DNA of 64,000 bases from NCBI GenBank assembly GCA_007118975.1, contig SKQO01000080.1, positions 1 to 64,000 on the forward strand, written 5' to 3'. This document shows positions 9,114-17,016 of this stretch, piece after piece. The stretch's first letter is position 1; every line of letters starts with the position of its first letter. Origin of the DNA: Halobacteriales archaeon. GTDB lineage: Archaea > Halobacteriota > Halobacteria > Halobacteriales > SKNY01. The notes beneath the pieces are model-generated. The model saw only the letters and a list, made by a program, of their open reading frames with translations, was not told the origin of the DNA and did not search any database. The translations under genes and the position numbers were made by a program.

Positions 9114-10861
9114 CGGAGTTCTTTGAGGTCGTCGAGCGGGACGGACCGGCCCGCCGCGGCGAGCTTCGACTCGATCAATGTCTCATCACGCCGGCTGTCG
9201 CAGACGACGTGCTGGTGGACGCGGGTGATCTCTGGTCCGCAGATCGAGATGTGCCGGAAGGCGATAGCGATGAGGTGACGATCCTCCCGCATCGCGGGTT
9301 CCCCCCGGGGACGGCTGACGAGGTCGTCGACGCCTTCGCACCCTCGTATCCTGATGTCTCGTACCCTAGCGCGGCCGTGATCGACCCGCGGACGGCAGAC
9401 GACCACGGCGCGGACGTGTACATTCTATCGACGGCCCAGGGCGTTGTCGGTCATGCATCAGCGTTTCGGGAGGCAATTAAGCGGGTCCGAGCGGGGATCC
9501 CAGACGACACTGGACTCTGTTTGAGCGGCGTGGCGACTCCGGCGAACGTCGCCCTGCTCGCGTGGGCGGGAGTCGATCTGGTCGATGCCACACGTGCGAA
9601 GATCGCGGGAAGCCGCGGGCAGTATCTCACACCCAGTGGTTCGTACGGGCTCGATGACCTGACCGAGCTTCCGTGCCCGTGTCCCGCCTGCGCTCGAAGC
9701 GTTGACGAATTCGACCGTGCTGCGTGTATCGATCACAACGTGGCAACGCTTCGTGCGGAGCTCGCGACGGTCCGCCAGCGGATTCGCGATGGCCGCCTCC
9801 GGGAGTTACTCGGCGGTCGCTGTCGTCACACGGCCTGGGTCGCCGCAGCGCTCCGGGAGTCCGAAGCCCACCCCGGCTACCTCGAGGAGCGCACGCCCGT
9901 GTTCCGCAGAAGCGACATCCTCGCGAGTTCCGACGACGTGCTCAACCGCGTCGAGATCACGAGGTACGCGGACCGCCTTGCCGAACGCTACGAGTGCCGC
10001 TTCCGGCGGCCAGCCGTCCTTCTTCCGTGTTCGGCGAGGAAACCGTATAGCGAATCCCAGAGTCATCGCCAGTTTCGCGACGTGATCCAGTACCGTGCCC
10101 ATCGCGTAGCAATCTCGTCGCCGATCGGCGTCGTTCCCCAGGAGCTCGAGTGTACGTATCCGGCCCAGCACTACGATACGCCGGTCACGGGCCGCTGGTC
10201 GCCGAACGAGGTGACCCTCATCGGAGAACAGCTCGGGGCATTCCTCGCGACCCACGACTATCCACGGATTATTGCCCACATGCCACCTGGCGGCTACCGG
10301 GAGGTCGTCGAGCACGCCGTTGGGGTTGCCGACGTCGACGTGACCTACACCGTCGAGGATCATCCGACGGTCGAGGCTTCCCTGTCGAATCTGGCCGCAG
10401 CGCTCGATGGGGAACTCGCGTACTCCCGATACGATCGCCGACAACACACCATTCGGGCGATCGCCGATTATCAGTTCGGCCCGGGTGCCGCAGCGGCACT
10501 GTTTCCCTCCTTCGACGTCGAGGCACCGTATCCGAAACACCGGGTGCTCGGCCCGGACGGGGCACACCTGGCGACGATGGTCCCGGAATACGGGCTTCTC
10601 GCGTTGACCCTTGCAGGAGCCCGGCAGTGGGTCGCGGCGGATTTGGAAGTGCGACGTGTGACCATCGATGATTTTGTGCCGCACGGCGATGTCCTCGCTC
10701 CTGGTATCCTTGACGCTTCAGCCGATATCAGGGTGGGCGACGAAGTGGTCGTCGAGGGCCCGTCCGCCTTCGGCATCGGTCGGGCGTGCATGCACGGCCG
10801 CGCAATGGTGGAGAGTACTCGTGGCGTAGCAGTCGACCTGCGCCATTCCGAAGAGTTGTGA
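9110..10861 (+). CDS. arcS: Archaeosine synthase ArcS (TgtA2)
   Basis: Acts after arcTGT on preQ0-15 in tRNA: it attaches lysine to the nitrile, and the radical SAM protein RaSEA then releases archaeosine. The 583-residue protein is a TGT paralogue with a zinc-site remnant (CPCPAC, about 189-194) and the ArcS hallmark PCSARKPYS (306-314), followed by a PUA RNA-binding domain in the last ~80 residues (around VTIDDFVPHGDVLAPGI to ACMHGRAMVES). It is translationally coupled to arcTGT. The third enzyme, RaSEA, lies two genes downstream, so the pathway is complete here. Confidence 0.95.
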   Translation: MTEFFEVVERDGPARRGELRLDQCLITPAVADDVLVDAGDLWSADRDVPEGDSDEVTILPHRGFPPGTADEVVDAFAPSYPDVSYPSAAVIDPRTADDHGADVYILSTAQGVVGHASAFREAIKRVRAGIPDDTGLCLSGVATPANVALLAWAGVDLVDATRAKIAGSRGQYLTPSGSYGLDDLTELPCPCPACARSVDEFDRAACIDHNVATLRAELATVRQRIRDGRLRELLGGRCRHTAWVAAALRESEAHPGYLEERTPVFRRSDILASSDDVLNRVEITRYADRLAERYECRFRRPAVLLPCSARKPYSESQSHRQFRDVIQYRAHRVAISSPIGVVPQELECTYPAQHYDTPVTGRWSPNEVTLIGEQLGAFLATHDYPRIIAHMPPGGYREVVEHAVGVADVDVTYTVEDHPTVEASLSNLAAALDGELAYSRYDRRQHTIRAIADYQFGPGAAAALFPSFDVEAPYPKHRVLGPDGAHLATMVPEYGLLALTLAGARQWVAADLEVRRVTIDDFVPHGDVLAPGILDASADIRVGDEVVVEGPSAFGIGRACMHGRAMVESTRGVAVDLRHSEEL

Positions 10862-10938
10862 CCGGTCGGGCCGGAGGGCTTTTTCCATTCGGTGTCGAAC
10901 TTCGACACAGACCCCCCGGACATGGACACGTCAGAACG

Positions 10939-11397
10939 ATGAGAGACCGGAGCGAGCGCCCGCAAGTGTCGCGGGTTCGCCGGGAAAAACGCCGTCGAGA
11001 TGCCGACCGGAGCTTCGACGGTGGATCCGTAGCGGTCGGCCTATTGCTCGCGCTGACGATGTTTGTCCCGTCTTACGTGTTCACCCTTCCGGCGTGGTTG
11101 CCGCTCGGTAGCGTGGGGATCGGACTCTTTCTCGGTGGATTTCTCGCCAGTTCCATGGCCGCTAGGGTGGGGGCCTGTCGGTTCTGCCACGGAGTCATGG
11201 TGGGAGTTCTCTTCGTCGGGATCGTCGCTGCCGTCACGTTGAGCACGCACGTTGCCCCGGGCGAGCCGGAGTCGGTGGCGCTCGTGGCGACCTTCGACGA
11301 CCGCACTGCCACCATGCTCCTCGGCGCGTTCGGGAGTATTGCCGTGGCTGGATTAGGCGGGCTGGTGGCCGCGCTCCCGGACGCCGCGACGTCGTAA
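10939..11397 (+). CDS. Four-span membrane protein (DUF5518-like)
   Basis: A 152-residue hypothetical protein with a basic N-terminus (SRVRREKRRRDADRSF) and four hydrophobic segments: residues ~35-55, 58-80, 88-110 and 125-148. The Gly-rich last two spans and the layout resemble the haloarchaeal DUF5518 family, but I am not sure. I chose ATG at 10939 because the track's 51 upstream residues lie over the arcS 3' end and look non-coding. It sits between arcS and the helicase with short gaps, so it may be in the same transcript; no link to tRNA modification is evident. Confidence 0.65.
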   Translation: MRDRSERPQVSRVRREKRRRDADRSFDGGSVAVGLLLALTMFVPSYVFTLPAWLPLGSVGIGLFLGGFLASSMAARVGACRFCHGVMVGVLFVGIVAAVTLSTHVAPGEPESVALVATFDDRTATMLLGAFGSIAVAGLGGLVAALPDAATS

Positions 11398-11429
11398 CCG
11401 GTTAGGGGAAGGGTGGTCTAGTTCCGCTA

Positions 11430-13247
11430 GTGACGACTGCCGACGCTGCGGGCTGGCTGGAACAATTCTTCGCGGCGCTACAGCGCCTCGGCGAGCCCGT
11501 CGTGACCACGGCCGAGCTCGTCGACGTCGTGGAAGACGACGAACCGTCAGTTGTCCGGAATCTGGAAGCCCTTGTCCGCGCGGATCACATCGGGACGCGC
11601 CGGCTACCGACCGGCGAGCGAATCTGGTTTCCGGTTGAATGGACCGCCGGACTCGAGCGGGAACACGTTGTTTGCTTCCCGGACGAGCGGATCATCGTTG
11701 TCGAAAACCCCGAGCAGTACACCAGGGCGCTGCTGTCCCAGTTTGCTCACCTTGAGGCGACGACAGGTGACGGCGCCTATCGGTATCGTATTCGTCCCGT
11801 CGACGTTTGGCACGCTCCCTACGAGGAATTCGAGCAACTCGAAGGCGCGGTCGTCCGGGTGATCGGCGACCTAGACGAAGGGCTGGCATCCTGGCTAGCA
11901 GACCAGTGGCAGCGCGCCCGACGGTTCAGGCTGATCACCCACCCAGACGGGTACACTGTCCTCGAGGCGGTGACCCCCGAGCTGATGGGTAACGTCGCTC
12001 GCCAGGTCCTCGACGAGGAGCACCTCCACGGGCCGATCTCCGATACGGAAAGCTGGGTTGTGGAGGGAAGCGAGGCAGCCATCAAACGGTCACTGTACGA
12101 GGAAGGGTTCCCAGTTCAGGACGACCGGGACCTCGATACTGGCGAGCCCCTCGCGTTCGAGACCGAGCTGACCCTCCGGGAGTATCAAACCAGATGGGTA
12201 GATACGTTCATGGAGGCGGGTGCCGGCGTCATCGTGGGGCCACCGGGTAGTGGCAAAACGATCACCGCCGTGGAGATCATGCAACGTGTCGGGGGCGAAA
12301 CACTGGTGCTGGTTCCGAGCCGGGAACTCGCGGCCCAGTGGCGCGATGTTATTCTGTCCCAGACCACCCTCGGGCAGGATCAGATCGGCGAGTATCACGG
12401 CGGCACCAAGCAGCTCCGGCCGGTCACGATCGCCACCTATCACATCGCTTCGATGGGTCGACACCGCCACCTGTTCGACGACCGGGAATGGGGACTGATC
12501 GTCACCGACGAAGTACAGCACATTCCGGCGGACGTCTACCGGGGCGCCGCGACGCTCCAGAGTCGGTTCCGGCTGGGATTGTCGGCCAGTCCAGTCCGCG
12601 AAGACGACAAGGAGGCGGAGATCTTCACCCTCATCGGACCACCCATCGGCACGGACTGGTCGGCACTTCTGGAAGCCGGGTACGTCCTCGAGCCGGAACT
12701 CGAGATCAGATACGTGCCCTGGACGTCCACAACCGATAGAGAGTCCTACGATCTCGCGGAGGGACATCAACGCCGGCAGCTCGCAGGAATGAACCCGGCC
12801 AAGCGGGATGAGATCGAGCGACTGCTCGATGCCCATCCCGACGACCCCGTCCTCATCTTCGTAGACTGGCTTGACCAGGGTCGCGAATATGCGGACGTGC
12901 TCGGCGTCCCCTTCATTAGCGGCGAGACCAGGCATGCAGAGCGCGAGCGACTGTTCGAAGCGTTCCGCAACGGCGACGAGCGAGTGCTCGTCATCTCGCG
13001 TGTCGGCGACGAGGGCCTCGACTTACCCGATGCATCGGTCGCCATCCTCGCATCCGGCCTCGGGGGATCGCGCCGACAGGGCACCCAGCGGGTGGGCCGG
13101 ACCATGCGTCCGGCGGCCAGTGCGAGCGTCTACGTACTCGCCACGCGAGGTTCTGTCGAGGAGGACTTCGCACGCAACCAGCTCCGGCACCTGCAGGGGA
13201 AAGGGATGAAGGTGAGCGAGACGACCGTCGCGGGCGGTGAGGAATGA
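11430..13247 (+). CDS. XPB/Rad25-type superfamily 2 DNA helicase
   Basis: A 605-residue DNA-dependent ATPase of the archaeal XPB group, thought to unwind DNA in repair or transcription-coupled processes. Start is GTG at 11430. Residues 1-70 look like a winged-helix domain; the Q-like motif LREYQTRWVD (249-258) precedes Walker A GPPGSGKT (270-277), a DExH variant TDEVQHIPA, motif III GLSASPVR, and in the second RecA domain SRVGDEGLDLPDA and QRVGRTMRP (motif VI). The DEVQ sequence departs from the usual DEVH at one residue. It is placed between arcS and RaSEA; no nuclease partner such as Bax1 is beside it. Confidence 0.9.
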   Translation: MTTADAAGWLEQFFAALQRLGEPVVTTAELVDVVEDDEPSVVRNLEALVRADHIGTRRLPTGERIWFPVEWTAGLEREHVVCFPDERIIVVENPEQYTRALLSQFAHLEATTGDGAYRYRIRPVDVWHAPYEEFEQLEGAVVRVIGDLDEGLASWLADQWQRARRFRLITHPDGYTVLEAVTPELMGNVARQVLDEEHLHGPISDTESWVVEGSEAAIKRSLYEEGFPVQDDRDLDTGEPLAFETELTLREYQTRWVDTFMEAGAGVIVGPPGSGKTITAVEIMQRVGGETLVLVPSRELAAQWRDVILSQTTLGQDQIGEYHGGTKQLRPVTIATYHIASMGRHRHLFDDREWGLIVTDEVQHIPADVYRGAATLQSRFRLGLSASPVREDDKEAEIFTLIGPPIGTDWSALLEAGYVLEPELEIRYVPWTSTTDRESYDLAEGHQRRQLAGMNPAKRDEIERLLDAHPDDPVLIFVDWLDQGREYADVLGVPFISGETRHAERERLFEAFRNGDERVLVISRVGDEGLDLPDASVAILASGLGGSRRQGTQRVGRTMRPAASASVYVLATRGSVEEDFARNQLRHLQGKGMKVSETTVAGGEE

Positions 13248-13287
13248 GCCGACACCGCTAAACGAGGCGCGGCGCCTAGGTGCCCCA

Positions 13288-14355
13288 ATGAGTCAACCAT
13301 CCCCGGATGTATACGAGCAGGGCCGGGGCATGGACGCGCACAACCAGGTGATGCGAGGGATCAGGGCGCAGGCGGAGGCGGCGTACGACCCCCACGAGCC
13401 GACCCGCGTCTGGATCGACGAGGACCGGACCCCGGACGGGCTCCAGGAAAGTCTCACCATTATCCTGAATACTGGTGGATGTCGATGGGCCCGGGCCGGC
13501 GGGTGTACGATGTGTGGCTACGTCGCCGAAACCGTCGACGGCGGTAGCGTGCCACATCCGGCGCTGCTCGACCAACTGGGTGTTGCCCTGGAGCACGAAC
13601 GCGAACACACCGACGAACCGTGCCCATTGATCAAAATTTACACCAGTGGGAGCTTCCTGGACGAACGCGAGATCGGGGCGGAAACCAGGCGGGCGATCGC
13701 GGAGACGTTCGCCGATCGAGAACGCATCGTCGTCGAAAGCCTCCCGGATTTCGTTGCACCCGAGAAACTCGAGGATTTCGTGGTCGAGGGGCTGTCGACC
13801 GACGTGGCGATCGGCCTCGAGACCGCATCCGACCGTATTCGACAGGATTGTGTGAACAAATACGTCACATTCGCTGACTTCGAGGAGGCCGCAGCTATCG
13901 CGCGCGACGTCGGGGCAGGTACCAAGGCGTACTTGCTGTTGAAACCACCGTTTTTGACGGAGGCAGCCGCCGTGACGGACATGATCGAGTCGATTCACGA
14001 GTGCGGAACCCACGCACACACCGTCTCGATGAATCCCACGAACGTTCAGCGCTACACGATGGTCGACGAGCTTTACTTCCGTGGGGGATACCGGCCACCC
14101 TGGCTGTGGAGTATCTGTGAGGTACTCGAGTCAACGACGGGGGCTGATACAATCGTGGTCTCGGATCCCGTCGGTGCCGGGGAGGATCGGGGAGCCCACA
14201 ACTGTGGTGAGTGCGACGAGCAGGTTGCCATGGCGATCAAGGATTTCTCGCTCCGCGGGGAACCGAGCGTTTTCGAGGAGGTCGAGTGCGCGTGCAAGCG
14301 GACGTGGGAACTCGTCATGGAACACGAGACGAGCTATAACCTGCCGTTGGAGTAG
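13288..14355 (+). CDS. raSEA: Archaeosine radical SAM enzyme RaSEA
   Basis: Expected to cleave the lysine adduct made by ArcS to give archaeosine in tRNA, as the partner of ArcS. The 355-residue protein has an iron-sulfur cysteine cluster at Cys65, Cys73 and Cys76 (GGCRWARAGGCTMCGY), a radical SAM barrel with motifs IKIYTSGSFLDE and ESLPDFV, and a C-terminal Cys-rich part (HNCGECDEQ, VECACKRTW). This Elp3-related pattern with GCTMCGY is what I know from RaSEA. ATG at 13288 is chosen over the track's 13237, whose start lies in the helicase 3' end. Neighbouring arcTGT and arcS support the assignment. Confidence 0.9.
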   Translation: MSQPSPDVYEQGRGMDAHNQVMRGIRAQAEAAYDPHEPTRVWIDEDRTPDGLQESLTIILNTGGCRWARAGGCTMCGYVAETVDGGSVPHPALLDQLGVALEHEREHTDEPCPLIKIYTSGSFLDEREIGAETRRAIAETFADRERIVVESLPDFVAPEKLEDFVVEGLSTDVAIGLETASDRIRQDCVNKYVTFADFEEAAAIARDVGAGTKAYLLLKPPFLTEAAAVTDMIESIHECGTHAHTVSMNPTNVQRYTMVDELYFRGGYRPPWLWSICEVLESTTGADTIVVSDPVGAGEDRGAHNCGECDEQVAMAIKDFSLRGEPSVFEEVECACKRTWELVMEHETSYNLPLE

Positions 14356-14531
14356 TGGCGGCGTACCGAAACCAACCGCGAAACCGGGACCCACGAGTCT
14401 ATGGTTCTGCGCCGTTGTCCCCCGGCCAACAGTACGCACCCTCCCAATGCCCCGAGCTCTATCGTCTTCGTAACGAGCGCGATCGGATCCTCCACCAGGT
14501 GGTCCACCAGCACTTCGAGCAAGCTATCTGA
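14355..14531 (+). CDS. Possible 58-residue protein overlapping the raSEA stop
   Basis: Absent from the ORF track. A GTG whose G is the last base of the raSEA TAG opens a 58-codon frame ending TGA at 14529-14531. The C-terminal half (CPELYRLRNERDRILHQVVHQHFEQAI) has the look of an amphipathic helix, and codon third positions are mostly G/C. The overlap suggests translational coupling to raSEA. No family recognised and the protein is less acidic than its neighbours, so it may be chance. Confidence 0.35.
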   Translation: MAAYRNQPRNRDPRVYGSAPLSPGQQYAPSQCPELYRLRNERDRILHQVVHQHFEQAI

Positions 14532-14537
14532 ATAATC

Positions 14538-14657
14538 ATGGACGTGCTCGTGCTCATGTTCGTGATCGCGGTCGTGGTGGTGATCGTGCCCGACATCCTC
14601 GAGGCCCAGAGTCGATTCGACGAGCTAGAACACGTGCCAGTCGAGGTACCCGATTAG
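14538..14657 (+). CDS. 39-residue single-span membrane peptide
   Basis: Too short for the ORF track. ATG at 14538 encodes a hydrophobic span (VLVLMFVIAVVVVIVPDI) followed by an acidic tail (LEAQSRFDELEHVPVEVPD), a typical composition for small haloarchaeal membrane peptides. It starts 6 bases after the 58-codon frame. Its last 33 bases overlap the 3' end of a convergent minus-strand gene. Function unknown. Confidence 0.45.
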   Translation: MDVLVLMFVIAVVVVIVPDILEAQSRFDELEHVPVEVPD

Positions 14658-14924
14658 ATAGTCCAGAACCATCCCTGCACCGAGTGCAGAGGCTGGTCGT
14701 AGAGAAAGCACACCGGCGGCGACCGGACCGATTCCCACAAGAATTACCCCCTCGGAGACTACAAAAAGGATGACCAAGATCGAAAACCCACCGCTCGCAA
14801 ACCAGTCTACGAATTCGGGATTGCCGAGCCCGAGGTGGACCGTGGCGCTCCCGGCGGGGAGGATGGCGATCACCAGCAAACGCTCTGGGAGATACGTTAC
14901 TACACGTCGTGGAACATCAACCAC
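14625..14924 (-). CDS. Membrane protein downstream of purQ
   Basis: A 99-residue hypothetical with three likely spans: LLVIAILPAGSATVHLGL, FSILVILFVVSEGVILVGIGP and a weaker C-terminal GMVLDYLIGYLDW. I prefer the GTG at 14924, which overlaps the purQ stop, over the ATG at 14951 inside purQ; translational coupling explains the start. The sequence looks like a real membrane protein but I cannot name the family, and a role in purine synthesis is not implied. Confidence 0.6.
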   Translation of the reverse strand: MVDVPRRVVTYLPERLLVIAILPAGSATVHLGLGNPEFVDWFASGGFSILVILFVVSEGVILVGIGPVAAGVLSLRPASALGAGMVLDYLIGYLDWHVF

Positions 14925-15594
14925 CGAAGCCGGCGAGCATGCGGGCACCATCGCACCCGGCCGTGTAGGGAAGGGTGGCCCGTTCAGGGTGAGGCATCAA
15001 CACTGCGACGTTCTGACGTCGCCCGACGACGCCGGCGACGTTATCGCGGGAACCGTTGGGATTCGCCCGATCTGACACCGAGCCGTCCGGTTCACAGTAC
15101 CGACAGAGAATCCGATCTTCGTCCTCGAGGTCGGCGAGCGTCTCGGCATCGATTTCGAAGCGTCCCTCGCCGTGAGCAATGGGCAGTTTTAGTACCTCGC
15201 CCATCTCGTAGGCAGCCGTCCACGGCGTTTCGGTCGTCTCTATCCGCACGTAGACGTGTTCGCACTGGAATCGAGCGCTCTCGTTGACAGTAAACGCTCC
15301 CGGCGTCAACCCGGCCTCGCACCCGATCTGGGCGCCGTTGCAGATACCCAGCACCGGCACGCCCTCGTCGGCCGCCGCTCTCACCTCCTCCATGATCGGT
15401 TCCTGCGCTGCCATGGCTCCTGCACGCAGATAATCGCCGTAGGAGAACCCCCCCGGTAACACCACGCCGTCCACCTCCTCGGGGAGCCCGTCGTCGTACC
15501 AGACGAGATTCCCGTCAACGTCGAGTTCTTCCAGAGCAGTGACGGTATCCCGGTCGCAGTTGCTGCCACCAAATCGAATCACGGCGACACTCAT
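14917..15594 (-). CDS. purQ: Phosphoribosylformylglycinamidine synthase glutaminase subunit PurQ
   Basis: Supplies ammonia from glutamine to PurL in the fourth step of purine synthesis (FGAR to FGAM). The 225-residue class I amidotransferase has the nucleophile Cys in LGICNGAQIG (about residue 87), the oxyanion-strand motif LPGGFSYGDYLRAG and the catalytic His-Pro-Glu in LMPHPERATLP near the C-terminus. It follows purS with a 16-base gap and belongs to the purC-purS-purQ run; purL is not in the window. Confidence 0.96.
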   Translation of the reverse strand: MSVAVIRFGGSNCDRDTVTALEELDVDGNLVWYDDGLPEEVDGVVLPGGFSYGDYLRAGAMAAQEPIMEEVRAAADEGVPVLGICNGAQIGCEAGLTPGAFTVNESARFQCEHVYVRIETTETPWTAAYEMGEVLKLPIAHGEGRFEIDAETLADLEDEDRILCRYCEPDGSVSDRANPNGSRDNVAGVVGRRQNVAVLMPHPERATLPYTAGCDGARMLAGFGG

Positions 15595-15610
15595 GGCGTC
15601 CTCGTCTGCT

Positions 15611-15862
15611 TCACTGCTGGTCGACCTCCACGTCGAAGTCGTGAATTGTCGGGTTGGCCAGGAGTCGCTCGGTCATTTCCGTGGCCCGTTCCTCGGCATC
15701 CGTCGGTGAGTCCGCCTCGAACTCGACTTGGAAGCGATCGGAACGGCGCACTTTCTCGACGTCGAAGTCGAGCCGCTGCAGTGCGCGCTTGGTTGTTTCC
15801 GCCTCCGGATCCAGGACGCCGGCCTTGAGCCGAACCGTTACCGTGGCGGTATAGCCGGTCAT
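15611..15862 (-). CDS. purS: Phosphoribosylformylglycinamidine synthase subunit PurS
   Basis: The small subunit that bridges PurL and PurQ in the FGAM synthase of archaea and many bacteria. At 83 residues it has the family length, beginning MTGYTATVTVRLKAGVLDPEA and continuing with the invariant block LQRLDFDVEKVRRSDRFQVEF. It lies directly upstream of purQ and 36 bases downstream of purC on the same strand, so the three are likely one transcription unit. Confidence 0.95.
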   Translation of the reverse strand: MTGYTATVTVRLKAGVLDPEAETTKRALQRLDFDVEKVRRSDRFQVEFEADSPTDAEERATEMTERLLANPTIHDFDVEVDQQ

Positions 15863-15898
15863 TGGCTACAGGGGGGATTGGTGGCTGGAAAGATCTTT

Positions 15899-16927
15899 CT
15901 ACTCCCCGCCGGCGTCGAGTGCGCTCACTTCGGCAGCGACCGCGTGTAGGGGCGGTGCAACGAAGACCTGCCGCTCCAGAAACGCGTTTGCCCCGGCCGC
16001 ATACATGTCGCCGATCGTGTCTCGGACGGCTGAGGGCAACGGTTGCGGGGTCGTCTCGCACAGGGACCGCCACTCGGCGACTCCACGATCTGCCGCCTCC
16101 GTTTTGGCCGCCGCAACGGCGTTCACCCACGCTGGGTCTGCCGCTTTGTAATACTGCCGGACGATCTCCTTGGACAGCTGTTGACCGTCGTATGCAAACC
16201 GATTCTCGTCGAATGTCCCCACCACGTCGGCGACCTTGATCTCCCCGTCGTGATAGAGACACTCGATCTTCCCATCGAGGTGATCGAGCCCGACGGCCGC
16301 TGCTCGTTCCGTAATGACCTGGTTGACAGCTTTCGCGAGCGCGGTGAGTTCGGTGAGATCGGCGGCCCCCGCCAACTCGTCTGCTTCCTCGGTCGAAAGA
16401 TACCGGTCGGTCTCCTCGAATTTCGTGGAGAACTCGACGATCGGTTCCGCGAGCGTCACCGCGACGTCCGGCCAGGCACTGAACTCGAGGTCATGATCCT
16501 CCGGTGCCGTCCGGCGTCGGAGACTCGATCCCACCGGAACCTCGTTTCGAAACACGATCTCCAGTGGGATGAGGTAGTTACCGCCGGCGACCTCGTGGAA
16601 CGCCTCGTAGTCGTACTCGCCATCGGCGTACGGGAGTTGGGGGGTCTGGGTGAGCTCGATCATCATCTCGGTGACGGGCTCGTCGATGTCGGTCGTCCGG
16701 GTCGCGCTCGATCCGACACCCAGGTAATGGGTGGGGATCCCAGCATTCTCGAGCGCTTCGAAGTTCGCTCCACCCATCAGGCAGAGCGCGGCTCCTTTAT
16801 TCGGGATATCATCAGGCATCTGGCCCCAGTCAAACACGGAGTACGCGTCGGTGAAGATGAACGCGCCGCGTCCGAGGTCCGTGGGGGTTGGTTCGACGGA
16901 CACCCGGAACTCCTTGACGCTCGTCAT
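15899..16927 (-). CDS. purC: SAICAR synthetase PurC
   Basis: Condenses CAIR with aspartate using ATP to make SAICAR in purine synthesis. The 342-residue protein is longer than bacterial PurC (~240) and has the haloarchaeal form. Visible family motifs include the N-terminal FIFTDAYSVFDWGQMPDDIPNKG (ATP-binding part), NYLIPLEIVFRNEVPVGSSLRRR and, further on, DGKIECLYHDGEIKVADVVGTFDENRF. It is the first gene of the purC-purS-purQ run. Confidence 0.94.
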   Translation of the reverse strand: MTSVKEFRVSVEPTPTDLGRGAFIFTDAYSVFDWGQMPDDIPNKGAALCLMGGANFEALENAGIPTHYLGVGSSATRTTDIDEPVTEMMIELTQTPQLPYADGEYDYEAFHEVAGGNYLIPLEIVFRNEVPVGSSLRRRTAPEDHDLEFSAWPDVAVTLAEPIVEFSTKFEETDRYLSTEEADELAGAADLTELTALAKAVNQVITERAAAVGLDHLDGKIECLYHDGEIKVADVVGTFDENRFAYDGQQLSKEIVRQYYKAADPAWVNAVAAAKTEAADRGVAEWRSLCETTPQPLPSAVRDTIGDMYAAGANAFLERQVFVAPPLHAVAAEVSALDAGGE

Positions 16928-17016
16928 ACAGGAGACGGCGTAGGGTCGCGCAAAGAAGGTTGCCGGTCGCGGTGGATCGCGTAGGCTTTTGTGATCCGAC
17001 GAAAACAGGCTATCCG

